Below, in pieces: positions 16,382-24,307 of a stretch of 34,937 bases of DNA; within the stretch, counting starts at the first letter, position 1, and each line of letters opens with the position of its first letter. Origin of the DNA: a bacterium (GTDB lineage: Bacteria > Acidobacteriota > Terriglobia > Terriglobales > Acidobacteriaceae). The DNA is taken from contig JAMFSC010000085.1 in assembly GCA_026225095.1 (NCBI GenBank), forward strand, positions 1 through 34,937, read 5' to 3'. The notes below the pieces were generated by a model. It saw only the letters and a program-made list of their open reading frames with translations, had not been told where the DNA came from and made no database searches. A program made the translations under genes and the position numbers.

Positions 16382-17157
16382 GCGGCCCACGCTCCACAGA
16401 GATAGACCGCGATCTCGGCGATCTGGTTGGTGGCTCCGAAGCAGTCTCCGGTGACGCCGCCGATGCGTCGCTTGTAGTAGAGGCCGCTGAGCAGCGTGAC
16501 GACGGAAACCGCAAGGATGGGGGCGATGCAGTGCCAGCGCAATAGCACGGCAGCGATGCTGACGCTGACCAATGTGCCGACGATCAATGTGCTCGGTGAT
16601 GTGAGATGGGCTATGTGGGCTCCCATCCCTTCGGTCTCTCCAGCTTCGGTGGAGCGCGCGGGGGGCAGCGCGAAGCTCAGCGGCAAGGTCGTCCAGCGGC
16701 ACAGGAGATGAGCCGCCATCAAGTAGCGCGCGATGTGCCATGACGGGATGGTGGCGAGCAGAAGAACGCGCGCCATCAGGCTCAAGGTAAGAGCCGTGGC
16801 TCCGTAACTTCCGATGCGGCTGTCACGCAGGATCAAGAGAACCCGTTCGCGGGTCCAGCCTCCTCCGAATCCGTCGGCGGAATCGGCGAGACCGTCTTCG
16901 TGGAGGCATCCCGTCAGGAGGACAAGGTAGGTCAGTACAAGCACGGCGACGATAGTGGGGGCGAGATGGGGGCGGAGGATGAGCTGCAAAAGTGCTGCGC
17001 TGGCCCCGATGCCAAGGCCTACGATGGGGAAGAACTTGAGGGCGCGAGGCAGGGCACGCGGATCATACGGCAGGGCCGGCACCGGGATGCGTGTGGAGAA
17101 CTGCACGGCCATCAGCAGGTCGTTCAGGATGCTGCGCACGGGTCTTACGACATTCAT
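16378..17157 (-). CDS. cobS: Adenosylcobinamide-GDP ribazoletransferase (cobalamin synthase)
   Basis: A 259 aa integral membrane protein with the family start LMAVQFSTRIPVPALPYDP and FFPIVGLGIGA. The signature CLHEDGLADSADGFGGG (about 84-100) carries the acidic metal-binding residues and is followed by ILRDSRIGSYG (109-119). Five to seven hydrophobic helices follow. CobS joins adenosylcobinamide-GDP with alpha-ribazole (phosphate), the last assembly step, in the inner membrane. The start overlaps cobT and the stop overlaps cobC, both by 4 bp. Confidence 0.94.
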   Translation of the reverse strand: MNVVRPVRSILNDLLMAVQFSTRIPVPALPYDPRALPRALKFFPIVGLGIGASAALLQLILRPHLAPTIVAVLVLTYLVLLTGCLHEDGLADSADGFGGGWTRERVLLILRDSRIGSYGATALTLSLMARVLLLATIPSWHIARYLMAAHLLCRWTTLPLSFALPPARSTEAGETEGMGAHIAHLTSPSTLIVGTLVSVSIAAVLLRWHCIAPILAVSVVTLLSGLYYKRRIGGVTGDCFGATNQIAEIAVYLCGAWAA

Positions 17158-18236
17158 ACGGACGCCTCGCTGACGCCGGCCGAGGCGAATGTGGCCATCT
17201 GGTTGTAGAGGCTGATCGCGGATTCAAGGACGGGCATTGCAAGGACTGCTCCGGTGCTTTCACCGAGTCTCATCTCAAGCGACAGGATAGGTGTCAGGCT
17301 GAGGTGCGAAAGAAGGATGCGGTGGCCTGGTTCTTCGGAGCGATGGCCGGCCATCAGGTAGCCTTGCACGTTGGGCTCCATCGCGACGGCAAGGGCCGCG
17401 GCGGCTGTTGAGATGAACCCGTCGATCATGATGGCGATGCCGCATCGCGCCGCTGCCAGCACCATGCCGGTCATCGCGGCGATCTCAAGGCCACCGACGC
17501 GGCGCAGGATTTCGAGCGGTGGAACATTGATGTGGCCGGCGAAGTGATGTTCTAGTGTTGTCTCGATCACCTCGATCTTATGGGCCCGCGCTTTCGTGTC
17601 GATGCCTGTGCCGCTGCCGGTTGCGAGGACGGCATCGCAGTGGGTGAGGGCACAGGTGATGGCCGTTGCGGAGGTTGTGTTTCCGATGCCCATCTCGCCG
17701 ATCGCAATGACGCTATAGCCAGCGGCAGCGGCCTCTCCCGCGAGTTGAATGCCGACCTGCAATGCCGCTGTGAGTTGTTCGTCCGTCATCGCTGCTTCGC
17801 CGATCATGTTGCGCGTTCCGCGGCAGACCTTGCGATGGAGCAATCCGGTTGCGTCAGCCAGGTCTGCGTCGACGCCAACATCGACGACGTGAAGATCGAC
17901 GTGATGCAGACGGGCAAGTACGTTGATCGCCGCGCCTCCGCGCAGGAAGTTGAGGACCATCTGATGGGTCACCGCGCGTGGGTAGGCGCTGACCCCTTCT
18001 ACGGTTACGCCGTGGTCCGCGGCGAAGACATAGACTGCCTTGCGCAAGGGAGTGATCTCTTCGCGCTGACGAATCGCCGCCATCTGCGCGGCAAGCTCTT
18101 CGAGTCGACCGAGGCTGCCCAGTGGCTTGGTCAGTTGATCGAGGCGTTTCCTGGCCCGATCGCGCCACTCCTCGCTTGGAGAGATGATGCCGCGGGTCAG
18201 GGCTTGCTGCAGTGTGAATGCCTGGTCGTCGTTCAT
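17154..18236 (-). CDS. cobT: Nicotinate-nucleotide:dimethylbenzimidazole phosphoribosyltransferase
   Basis: CobT activates the lower-ligand base to alpha-ribazole phosphate. From ATG 18236 the protein is 360 aa, the usual size. It shows RLDQLTKPLGSLGRLEELA near the N-terminus and FAADHGVTVEGVSAYP. IGEMGIGNTTSATA and the closing LGESTGAVLAMPVLESA follow, the last with the catalytic Glu. The open frame runs 24 codons further to 18308, but GGAG sits 12 nt before ATG 18236 and family members start at this point. It follows the TonB receptor by 98 bp and overlaps cobS by 4 bp. Whether it uses DMB or another base cannot be told. Confidence 0.94.
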   Translation of the reverse strand: MNDDQAFTLQQALTRGIISPSEEWRDRARKRLDQLTKPLGSLGRLEELAAQMAAIRQREEITPLRKAVYVFAADHGVTVEGVSAYPRAVTHQMVLNFLRGGAAINVLARLHHVDLHVVDVGVDADLADATGLLHRKVCRGTRNMIGEAAMTDEQLTAALQVGIQLAGEAAAAGYSVIAIGEMGIGNTTSATAITCALTHCDAVLATGSGTGIDTKARAHKIEVIETTLEHHFAGHINVPPLEILRRVGGLEIAAMTGMVLAAARCGIAIMIDGFISTAAAALAVAMEPNVQGYLMAGHRSEEPGHRILLSHLSLTPILSLEMRLGESTGAVLAMPVLESAISLYNQMATFASAGVSEASV

Positions 18237-18334
18237 CGTGTCGGTGACTCCATGGCAGATCGGTCGTGTGATGCTGCTGATGAGGTACTCCGGATCTCGA
18301 TCTCGCAATCAAGATCCGGAGTGGTTGCAAACTT

Positions 18335-20848
18335 CTACCGCAGGCTCCAGCTTTCTCCTCCGAAGTTCAGCTTCAAACCAGAGCGGAAGGTTAGCGGCAG
18401 GGCCGGGTAGCCGAATGCTTCGAAGTAGTGTTCGCTCAGGAGGTTTTCAATATTCGTGTAGACGTTGATTCTTGGAGTGAGTTGGTAGCCCCCCGCAACT
18501 TCAAGTCTTTGGTAGGAGCCGAGTAGATTGCGGTTCGGCAACAGAAGGCTGGTGTCGAAGTTTGTGTCGGAGAGGAAGTCGCTGTCGTCGCGCTTGCTGA
18601 CCAGGGTGCCAGTCAGAGAGCCGAAGAACTTCGACCGCGTGTAGCTGAGGCCGAAGTAGCCGGTGTGCGGCGCAACGCGGAAGGGTCGTGCGCCATCCAA
18701 TGGAGAGTATGCGCCGATGGCAATGGTGCTGAAGTTCGAAGCGTAATTATGGCTGGCGCCGATGTTGTCGCTCGAAAAGGAGTGTTGCACGACGGCGTCG
18801 GTGAAGGTGTATCCGCCACGCGCGAAGAGGTGCGAGCTGAGCTTGTACTCGGTCTCGATCTCGACGCCCTGCGAGCGGAATGCCATTGCGTTCAGATAGG
18901 CGCCACCGTAGGTGAATGCGGGAAGGCTGGCGGCGGGAACGCCAAGCTGGAGGAGGCCAGCCTGGGGTACATATTGGACGCCGTTGGTGAATTGATTGTG
19001 GAAGTAGGTCACTCCGATACGAGCGCGTCCGTCGAGGATCTGCTGATCGATTCCAGCGTCGAAGGTGCGAGAGTTCTCTGGGCCCAGTGGGTCGACGTGA
19101 TACTGCGAGAGGAGGGATGCACCGTTGGTCAGTACGGCCAGGGTGCCGTAGAGGGAGTTGACTTGTTGATAGACGCTTGGTTCCTTGATGCCTTTGCCGA
19201 AGCTTCCGTGGAGCTTGGTTCCGCTGAAGAATCCGGATGCATCTGGGCGGGAGAGATAGTAGGCGAGGGAGGCGCGTGGGCTGGCCGCGAAGCCGAAGAG
19301 CCCATTGTCTTCGAGACCGGCGCCGAGGTTGTAGAAGAGCCGGTTTCGCAGGTCGCCCGAGACCTGCATGGTGTAGCTGTAGTTGCCGCGATCGATTGTG
19401 GTGAGCGTCTTCCCCGCATATCCGAAGGAGCCGTGTTCCTTCTCGAATTTGAAGGCGCTGAGTGCGACCATATGCGGATTCAGACGATAGTCGGTCTGGG
19501 CGTAGACGAAGTTGCGGGTTGTGGGTGACAGGTAGGACGACGGATCGGAGCTGTACTGAAAGACGGCCTGGCCGCTAACCGTGTATCCATTGGCCCCGGT
19601 GATGGTGACGGGTGCGCCGTCGTAATCGCCGGTGTTGGGATCTGGGATTCCGGTTGCGCCAAAGCTGTTGTACTGACCATTCAAGCGGAGGCCGCCATAG
19701 CGAACCGCATTGTGCCACCTCGGTGTGGTCTGGTTGCTCCAGAGCCCGCTGAAGATATCGTCCTGCTCCTTCTGCTGCGCGTCGTCGGCGATTCCATAGA
19801 GGGCGATGGCATTGGGCTGGCCACCCGACACGGCGAGATGCCGCACGGTGAAGCGCAGATCGTTGGCGGCGTTTGGCGTCCATCCGAAGTTGCCGGAGTA
19901 AGTTGCGTTGTGGAAGGCGCTTCCGGGGATGTTGTTGCGGGAATCGATGCGTGCGAAGGCGGAGTAGAGATCGAACTGGCGATAGGTTGTGCCGGCCGTG
20001 ACCTCGTTGCGATAGGTTCCGAAGTTTCCCGCTTCTCCGGCGTAGGTGAAGAGCGGCAGGCGTGTCGTTCCCTTCGCGGAGGTCAGGTTGACGACGCCTG
20101 CGAGCGCGTCGGAACCGTATAACGCACTGTTGGGTTCACGGAGCACCTCGATGGATCGGAGACCGGTGGTTGCGACGTTGGCGAACTCCACTCCACCGCC
20201 GACTGCGTTGATGGGGACGCCATCGATCAGCACCTTATTGGCGTCGGTATCTCCGCCTCGGATGGAGAGGCCTGTGGTTCCGCCCATCTGGCCGATCTGC
20301 GTCAGCTGCACGCCGGGTATGAGCCGCAGGGGTTCCTGTACCTCGAGCATGGATTGATATTCGTCAGACGATAGGACGGTCAGTGCGGAGCCGACCTGGG
20401 CCTCGGGCGTGGGCATGCCGGTGGCTGTGACGGTGACCTGCTGGGTGACGGTTCGGGTGGCCATGGTGATCGTCAGATCGGCCTTCCCGGATTCGCCGAG
20501 ATACATCGACGGTGTGGTCGTGGTCTCGAAGGTCGGAGCGGTCGCGCGTACCGTATAACGCCCTGCCTTTGAGATGGCGAAGTCGAAGCTTCCATCCATC
20601 GCCGAGGTTGTGGTGGCAACGATGTTCGTGCCTGTCAGCAACTCGATCGATGCGTGGGGGACGAGGGCTCCGAGCGGGTCGTGGACCTCGCCATGGATGC
20701 GGGCCTGCGTCTGGGCATAGAGCGGACTTTCAACCGCGGCGCACGCGATGACGGTGGAGAGTGAAAATGTAACGGCAAAAGGAGCAAATAGAAGACTGCC
20801 TGCGACGACGGCTCGATGAGCCGACGAACGGAGTGACCTGGATAACAT
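18335..20848 (-). CDS. TonB-dependent receptor, probable corrinoid transporter
   Basis: An 837 aa outer-membrane receptor. A signal peptide (about 1-45, ending LYAQ) is followed by a carboxypeptidase-regulatory-like Ig fold (about 48-125: IHGEVHDPLGALVPHASIEL). Next comes the plug (about 130-245: SALTVLSSDEYQS, IRGGDTDANKVLIDGVPINA, LYGSDALAGVVNL) and then a long 22-strand-type barrel. ATG 20848 follows GAGGGGG and lies 24 nt after the P1 stem of a cobalamin riboswitch, so corrinoid is the likely ligand, giving it a BtuB-like role. The N-terminal Ig domain is usual for acidobacterial Oar-like receptors but absent from E. coli BtuB. It heads the cobT-to-cobD operon. No BtuFCD genes or TonB are present in this window. 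Confidence 0.9.
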   Translation of the reverse strand: MLSRSLRSSAHRAVVAGSLLFAPFAVTFSLSTVIACAAVESPLYAQTQARIHGEVHDPLGALVPHASIELLTGTNIVATTTSAMDGSFDFAISKAGRYTVRATAPTFETTTTPSMYLGESGKADLTITMATRTVTQQVTVTATGMPTPEAQVGSALTVLSSDEYQSMLEVQEPLRLIPGVQLTQIGQMGGTTGLSIRGGDTDANKVLIDGVPINAVGGGVEFANVATTGLRSIEVLREPNSALYGSDALAGVVNLTSAKGTTRLPLFTYAGEAGNFGTYRNEVTAGTTYRQFDLYSAFARIDSRNNIPGSAFHNATYSGNFGWTPNAANDLRFTVRHLAVSGGQPNAIALYGIADDAQQKEQDDIFSGLWSNQTTPRWHNAVRYGGLRLNGQYNSFGATGIPDPNTGDYDGAPVTITGANGYTVSGQAVFQYSSDPSSYLSPTTRNFVYAQTDYRLNPHMVALSAFKFEKEHGSFGYAGKTLTTIDRGNYSYTMQVSGDLRNRLFYNLGAGLEDNGLFGFAASPRASLAYYLSRPDASGFFSGTKLHGSFGKGIKEPSVYQQVNSLYGTLAVLTNGASLLSQYHVDPLGPENSRTFDAGIDQQILDGRARIGVTYFHNQFTNGVQYVPQAGLLQLGVPAASLPAFTYGGAYLNAMAFRSQGVEIETEYKLSSHLFARGGYTFTDAVVQHSFSSDNIGASHNYASNFSTIAIGAYSPLDGARPFRVAPHTGYFGLSYTRSKFFGSLTGTLVSKRDDSDFLSDTNFDTSLLLPNRNLLGSYQRLEVAGGYQLTPRINVYTNIENLLSEHYFEAFGYPALPLTFRSGLKLNFGGESWSLR

Positions 20849-20872
20849 GGAATCCCCCTCGGGTTTTGGTGG

Positions 20873-21024
20873 CAGCAGGGCCGGTCTCCTGGCTTGCGCG
20901 TCATCGAATCCATGCTGCCTTCCCGGAGCTTGGCTCCAGTGGCGTTCGCGTTCCTGCATGTCTCTCGGCGCTTACAGTTACGGGGTAGTGGCGGATTCGC
21001 ACCGCGCTTCCCGACACCCTGCTG
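20873..21024 (-). promoter_or_regulatory. Cobalamin riboswitch 1 (before the TonB receptor)
   Basis: Read on the - strand, the P1 strands CAGCAGGG (21024-21017) and CCCTGCTG (20880-20873) enclose the conserved elements: GAATCCGCCACT, CCCGTAACTGTAAGCG, GCCACTGG, GGGAAGGC, and the B12 box AGCCAGGAGACCGGCC at 20894-20879. The aptamer ends 24 nt before the receptor ATG and close to its GAGGGGG ribosome-binding site, which points to control of translation. High adenosylcobalamin would lower expression of the receptor and, by coupling, of the cob genes behind it. Confidence 0.95.
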
Positions 21025-21074
21025 GTGGTTCTTGGTTACAAGCTGGAAGCAACGATCCAGCTCAACGAAGACTT

Positions 21075-21638
21075 TTATCTGAAACGGGCCGCCTCCCAGG
21101 CGATGGAGCCTTTCAGTACCAGAGGCAGACCGGCGATCATCAGGTAGACCTGATCCGCGACCGTGGCGATCCTCTGGTTGATCTCGCCGACGAGATCGCG
21201 AAACTGCCGCCCCGACGCATACGCGGGAACCACGCCACTTCCTACTTCATTTGACACGAGCACCACGGTGCCCTGGGTCGCTGCGAGTGCCGCGCAGAGG
21301 TCGTCGATGTGTGTCTGAATCGCGGCCTCATCGTGCGCGTGCGCCTCGATCAGATTAGCTGCGAAGAGCGTCAGACAATCGATCAGGATGACCGGATCCT
21401 GTGAGCGGCGTACTGCTTCACCCAGGGCCAGCTTTTCTTCGATCGTGTCCCAATGCCCGGGCCGTTCCGTGCGGTGCCGCTCGATCTTCCGGGTCATCTC
21501 GGCGTCGTCGCGGCGCTCTGCCGTGGCGACAAACGTGACACGTTCTGCATGCATGCACATCTGCTGCGCATACCGGCTCTTGCCGCTGCGTACGCCGCCA
21601 AGAACGAGCACGACCGACTTTGTTTGTTCGTGCTGCAT
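21075..21638 (-). CDS. cobU: Adenosylcobinamide kinase / cobinamide-phosphate guanylyltransferase
   Basis: A 187 aa protein with P-loop GGVRSGKSRYA (14-24) and IERHRTERPGHWDTIEE carrying the His that becomes guanylylated, then ILIDCLTLFAANL and VVLVSNEVGSGVVPAYASGR. CobU phosphorylates adenosylcobinamide and transfers GMP to give adenosylcobinamide-GDP, the substrate of CobS. ATG 21638 follows AGGAG at a good distance; the open frame to 21980 merely translates the riboswitch leader. It is preceded by its own riboswitch and ends about 50 bp before riboswitch 1, so it forms a separately controlled unit upstream of the main operon. Confidence 0.94.
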   Translation of the reverse strand: MQHEQTKSVVLVLGGVRSGKSRYAQQMCMHAERVTFVATAERRDDAEMTRKIERHRTERPGHWDTIEEKLALGEAVRRSQDPVILIDCLTLFAANLIEAHAHDEAAIQTHIDDLCAALAATQGTVVLVSNEVGSGVVPAYASGRQFRDLVGEINQRIATVADQVYLMIAGLPLVLKGSIAWEAARFR

Positions 21639-21655
21639 CGAATATGCTCCTGACC

Positions 21656-21671
21656 CGCGTGACAACACGCG
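21656..21671 (-). promoter_or_regulatory. Hairpin beside the cobU ribosome-binding site
   Basis: CGCGTG-TTGT-CACGCG is a perfect 6 bp stem with a 4 nt loop, 4-5 nt before the AGGAG of cobU. It may take part in the expression platform of riboswitch 2, which otherwise lies about 200 nt from the start codon. There is no U-run, so it does not look like an intrinsic terminator. Confidence 0.45.
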
Positions 21672-21836
21672 AGATCGAGGCGCAATCGGACCTGAAGACG
21701 CAATGACGCGTTTCCGGGCGCCGACGCGCCGACTACAGAGCGGGAATAAAAAGGGTAGCTTCCACGCGCCCGAGAGCTGGCAAACGTGGATATGCTCTTC
21801 AACTCTCCCAGCGAAGTTGAACCAAGCCCGACATCC

Positions 21837-21984
21837 TCTGGCCGGTCTCCTGACTTGCGCTTCACCGAGCTTGAACAGCCTTCCCATGATCATCGATCCC
21901 AGTGGCTTTGAACAACCTGCCAAGCTCTCAGCGCTTACAGTTACGGGGTAGTGACGGATTTGCACCGTCTTCCCGAACACCAGA
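21837..21984 (-). promoter_or_regulatory. Cobalamin riboswitch 2 (before cobU)
   Basis: On the - strand, P1 strands TCTGG (21984-21980) and CCAGA (21841-21837) enclose AAATCCGTCACT, CCCGTAACTGTAAGCG, GCCACTGG, GGGAAGGC and the B12 box AGTCAGGAGACCGGCC (21855-21840). The core is very like riboswitch 1, but the distance to the regulated start (cobU, 21638) is about 200 nt, so the expression platform differs. The leader holds a 7 bp inverted repeat (ttcaact 21799-21805 / agttgaa 21816-21822) and a hairpin at 21656-21671. Confidence 0.95.
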
Positions 21985-22056
21985 TTCCTGAAGTTTATCC
22001 CGGGCAGGGAAGAGGGTCAACGCGGAGCACGGTGTACCTGCGGAAATCCTATCGAT

Positions 22057-22959
22057 TCAGGGCTGGGGTGTGGGAGTTGACGAAGTGGGGGTGGATGTCC
22101 CGGACGTGCCTGTAGGCGTCCCTGAAGAAGTGCCGGACGACGTTCCCGAAGAGGAACCGAATGAGCCTGAACCGGATCCGAAGCTGCTTCCGCTGGTCGC
22201 GCTTCCACCCGCGATTCCTCCGCCCAGGATGTTCGACTTCGACTTCAGGATCTCGATGCGCGGATCGTAGATGAACTCCCACGTAGAGTAGTCGGTCTGC
22301 TCGTTCAAGGTAATGATCGATGCGCCCGACTTAGCCGCGCCGACTCCCATGAATGGTGCGCCCGTACCCCCGAAGGCCGAGGCGGACTGGCTTGGGATCC
22401 CTGAACTGGTCCCCGTTCCCGCGTCCGTCGTTCCTGTTGCGCCCGTTGTTCCTGTTGTCGCTGACGTCGCGGTGCCCGTTGCCGATGACGTCGAGCCTGT
22501 CGTGCTGCCGCCAAAGGAGCTTGTTGGACTGGTCCCGAATCCGCTGGTGCCACTGATGTTCGAACTGCCGATCCCCGTCGTCGCCAGCCCAGCCAGCGGC
22601 TGGCCGAAGAAGCCCTTGACGGTCGTCTTGTTCTCGCCGACATGGATGAGCCGCCAGTCTGCCTTCCCGGTCAGCGGATTGACGTATTGCTGACGCAGGA
22701 AGCGGATATTGTTGCTCTTCTCCAACTGGTCCATCGAGCCCGGATAATGCTTGAACTTGTCGTAGTAGAGCTTGATGCCGCGCACATACTGGTTGCCGCG
22801 GTGCACCGCCTCCAGCTCGCGCTCGCGTTGCAGATCTTTGGCGACCCTGGGCGCTGCGATTCCCAGAAACAGCAAGATCACGAAGATCGCCACGATCAGG
22901 ACAAGCAGCGCGAATCCTTCTTCGCCCTCACGCCTCCTTGGTTCGAGCGCGGTTCTCAT
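22057..22959 (-). CDS. Atypical type II / type IV pseudopilin with Gly-Ser-Thr-rich inserts
   Basis: A 300 aa protein. A basic leader ends in REGEEG and is followed by FALLVLIVAIFVILLFLGIA, matching a prepilin-peptidase site (cleavage G/F). Position +5 of the mature protein is Val, not the usual Glu. After the helix, the segment ERELEAVHRGNQYVRGIKLYY and FKHYPGSMDQLE is typical of GspG/H-like minor pilins. NPLTGKADWRLIHVG is followed by low-complexity Thr/Gly/Ser repeats (about 130-200) and again in the last 55 residues (GTSSGTSSGTPTGTSG). A conserved core, DYSTWEFIYDPRIEILK, lies between. The start overlaps the PilP-like gene by 4 bp. It is the last gene of the pil-like operon. Confidence 0.85.
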   Translation of the reverse strand: MRTALEPRRREGEEGFALLVLIVAIFVILLFLGIAAPRVAKDLQRERELEAVHRGNQYVRGIKLYYDKFKHYPGSMDQLEKSNNIRFLRQQYVNPLTGKADWRLIHVGENKTTVKGFFGQPLAGLATTGIGSSNISGTSGFGTSPTSSFGGSTTGSTSSATGTATSATTGTTGATGTTDAGTGTSSGIPSQSASAFGGTGAPFMGVGAAKSGASIITLNEQTDYSTWEFIYDPRIEILKSKSNILGGGIAGGSATSGSSFGSGSGSFGSSSGTSSGTSSGTPTGTSGTSTPTSSTPTPQP

Positions 22960-23591
22960 GGGTTTGCCTGCAGCGGCAGCGTCTGCTTGTTGTTCGTCGT
23001 CAGGTCTTCCACCTGCACCGAGTTTGGTCCCACGTTGATCACGCGATACTTCCTCTGCACGATGTCGCCGTTGGCCGCCAGGAACACGTCGTCGCCATGC
23101 AGCAGGAAGGCCTTTCTGCTACCGTTGCCCGACGTCGCGATTCCGAAGAACTTCAACGGAATCGGCGGCGGCGGTGGCGGGCCCAGGTTGGCAACGGGAG
23201 TCGAGACCTGCGGACCCGTTCGGACGGGGGCAACGGGCATGGGAATCTTCTTCATCTCAACCGGAGCCGCGCCGCCCACTGCAAATACGTTACGTCCCGT
23301 CCCGTTGTAGAGGACCGCCTCGGTGACCAGCATCGCCTGCATGTGCAGCGTTGGGTCGAGCGCGCCGGAGGTCGTACCCACGGCACGTGCCGGCGTCCCT
23401 GTCGTGGCGGCAGGCCGGGCCGGAACTGCCGGCGTTGTGACGGGAGCGGTCACCGCCGCCGGAGCAGGCGATCCGGGGTCCGCGATCTCCCAATAGATGA
23501 CTCCCAACGCGATCGCGCCGAACACCACTCCGGCGATGATCTTCTTCTGGCGGTCGGCGGCATCCGCCTTTGTGGCCCGGCTGGCGCTCAT
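22956..23591 (-). CDS. PilP/GspC-like periplasmic protein
   Basis: A 211 aa bitopic protein with one N-terminal helix (IIAGVVFGAIALGVIYWEI, about 18-36), a Pro/Ala/Thr-rich linker and a C-terminal beta domain. The C-terminal half (PLKFFGIATSGNGSRKAFLL, GDDVFLAANGDIVQRKYRVI, VEDLTTNNKQTLPL) matches the homology-region fold of GspC/PilP, which links the inner-membrane complex to the secretin. It overlaps pilO and the pseudopilin gene by 4 bp on each side. PilP is usually a lipoprotein, while this one has a plain TM helix, so it is GspC-like in topology but PilP-like in position. Confidence 0.78.
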   Translation of the reverse strand: MSASRATKADAADRQKKIIAGVVFGAIALGVIYWEIADPGSPAPAAVTAPVTTPAVPARPAATTGTPARAVGTTSGALDPTLHMQAMLVTEAVLYNGTGRNVFAVGGAAPVEMKKIPMPVAPVRTGPQVSTPVANLGPPPPPPIPLKFFGIATSGNGSRKAFLLHGDDVFLAANGDIVQRKYRVINVGPNSVQVEDLTTNNKQTLPLQANP

Positions 23592-24307
23592 CGGATCACC
23601 CCCGTGGTCGTCTTTGCCGGGCGTACTGGCGGATCCGGCGCGTCGACCGTGTCATGCGAGTTGTCGCCGTCGGCGCGTAGAGGAGGCAGAGCCTCACCCG
23701 CGCCACGCGCCCGCAGGTAGGTCGTCAGCCGCATCCGAAGATTCACGGTTCCGCTCTGCTGTCCGGTCAGCGCGATATTGGTCACCAGGAAGAACATCCG
23801 GTCGCGCTCGAGCGAGTTCAGGAACATGACCAGAGATCGATAGTCGCCGCTGAGGTTCGCATCCATCTTCACCTCGGTCAGCTCTCCCGTCGAACCGCCC
23901 AGCACCGCCGCCTGCGCGTACTGATTGCTCGAAAGCTTTACATGCTGCCTGTTCGCCAGAACCCCCAGCTCGGCCAGGAACTGCGAGTAGGCCGATGGTA
24001 ACCGTCGCTCGTAGAACGAGTCCGCTTCGGTCGTCGCTGCTGTGAGCTTCGCATCGAGGCCCTGCAGCGGCTTCGCTCCCAGCTCCGCAGCCTGCAGCAG
24101 GATCATCTGCTGCGCCACCGCGTCCTCATTCTGACTATGCACCCGCTGGTATGCGAAGACCATGTGTGCGATCAGGTAGAGATTCACCAGCGCAAGCACC
24201 GCCACGCCAGCGAAGTGCAGGTTCAGGGCCGTTACCAGCGCGCGCGCGCGGTCCGCAATCGAACGTGCCGCTGCCCGCTGCGAGATCGCCTGGAGGGTCG
24301 CGCTCAT
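23588..24307 (-). CDS. pilO: PilO-like inner-membrane assembly protein
   Basis: A 239 aa bitopic protein with a TM helix at about 33-52 (AGVAVLALVNLYLIAHMVFA), a coiled-coil region (AELGAKPLQGLDAKLTAATT), and a ferredoxin-like domain. That domain includes LGVLANRQHVKLSSNQYAQ, LTEVKMDANLSGDYRSLVMF and RDRMFFLVTNIALTGQQSG. PilO pairs with PilN in the alignment complex of type IV pili; GspM is the T2SS equivalent. Overlaps of 4 bp with pilN and the PilP-like gene support the assignment. The tail after about 205 is Asp/Pro-rich and looks disordered. Confidence 0.85.
   Translation of the reverse strand: MSATLQAISQRAAARSIADRARALVTALNLHFAGVAVLALVNLYLIAHMVFAYQRVHSQNEDAVAQQMILLQAAELGAKPLQGLDAKLTAATTEADSFYERRLPSAYSQFLAELGVLANRQHVKLSSNQYAQAAVLGGSTGELTEVKMDANLSGDYRSLVMFLNSLERDRMFFLVTNIALTGQQSGTVNLRMRLTTYLRARGAGEALPPLRADGDNSHDTVDAPDPPVRPAKTTTGVIR

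Noticed and set aside
17580..18410. + strand open frame of 276 codons opposite cobT
   Set aside because: It is antisense to cobT, which has all family motifs; there is no ribosome-binding site.
21751..21800. Possible intrinsic terminator in the cobU leader (accctttttatt on the - strand)
   Set aside because: The T-run is preceded by only a weak 3 bp stem; the hairpin needed for termination is not convincing.
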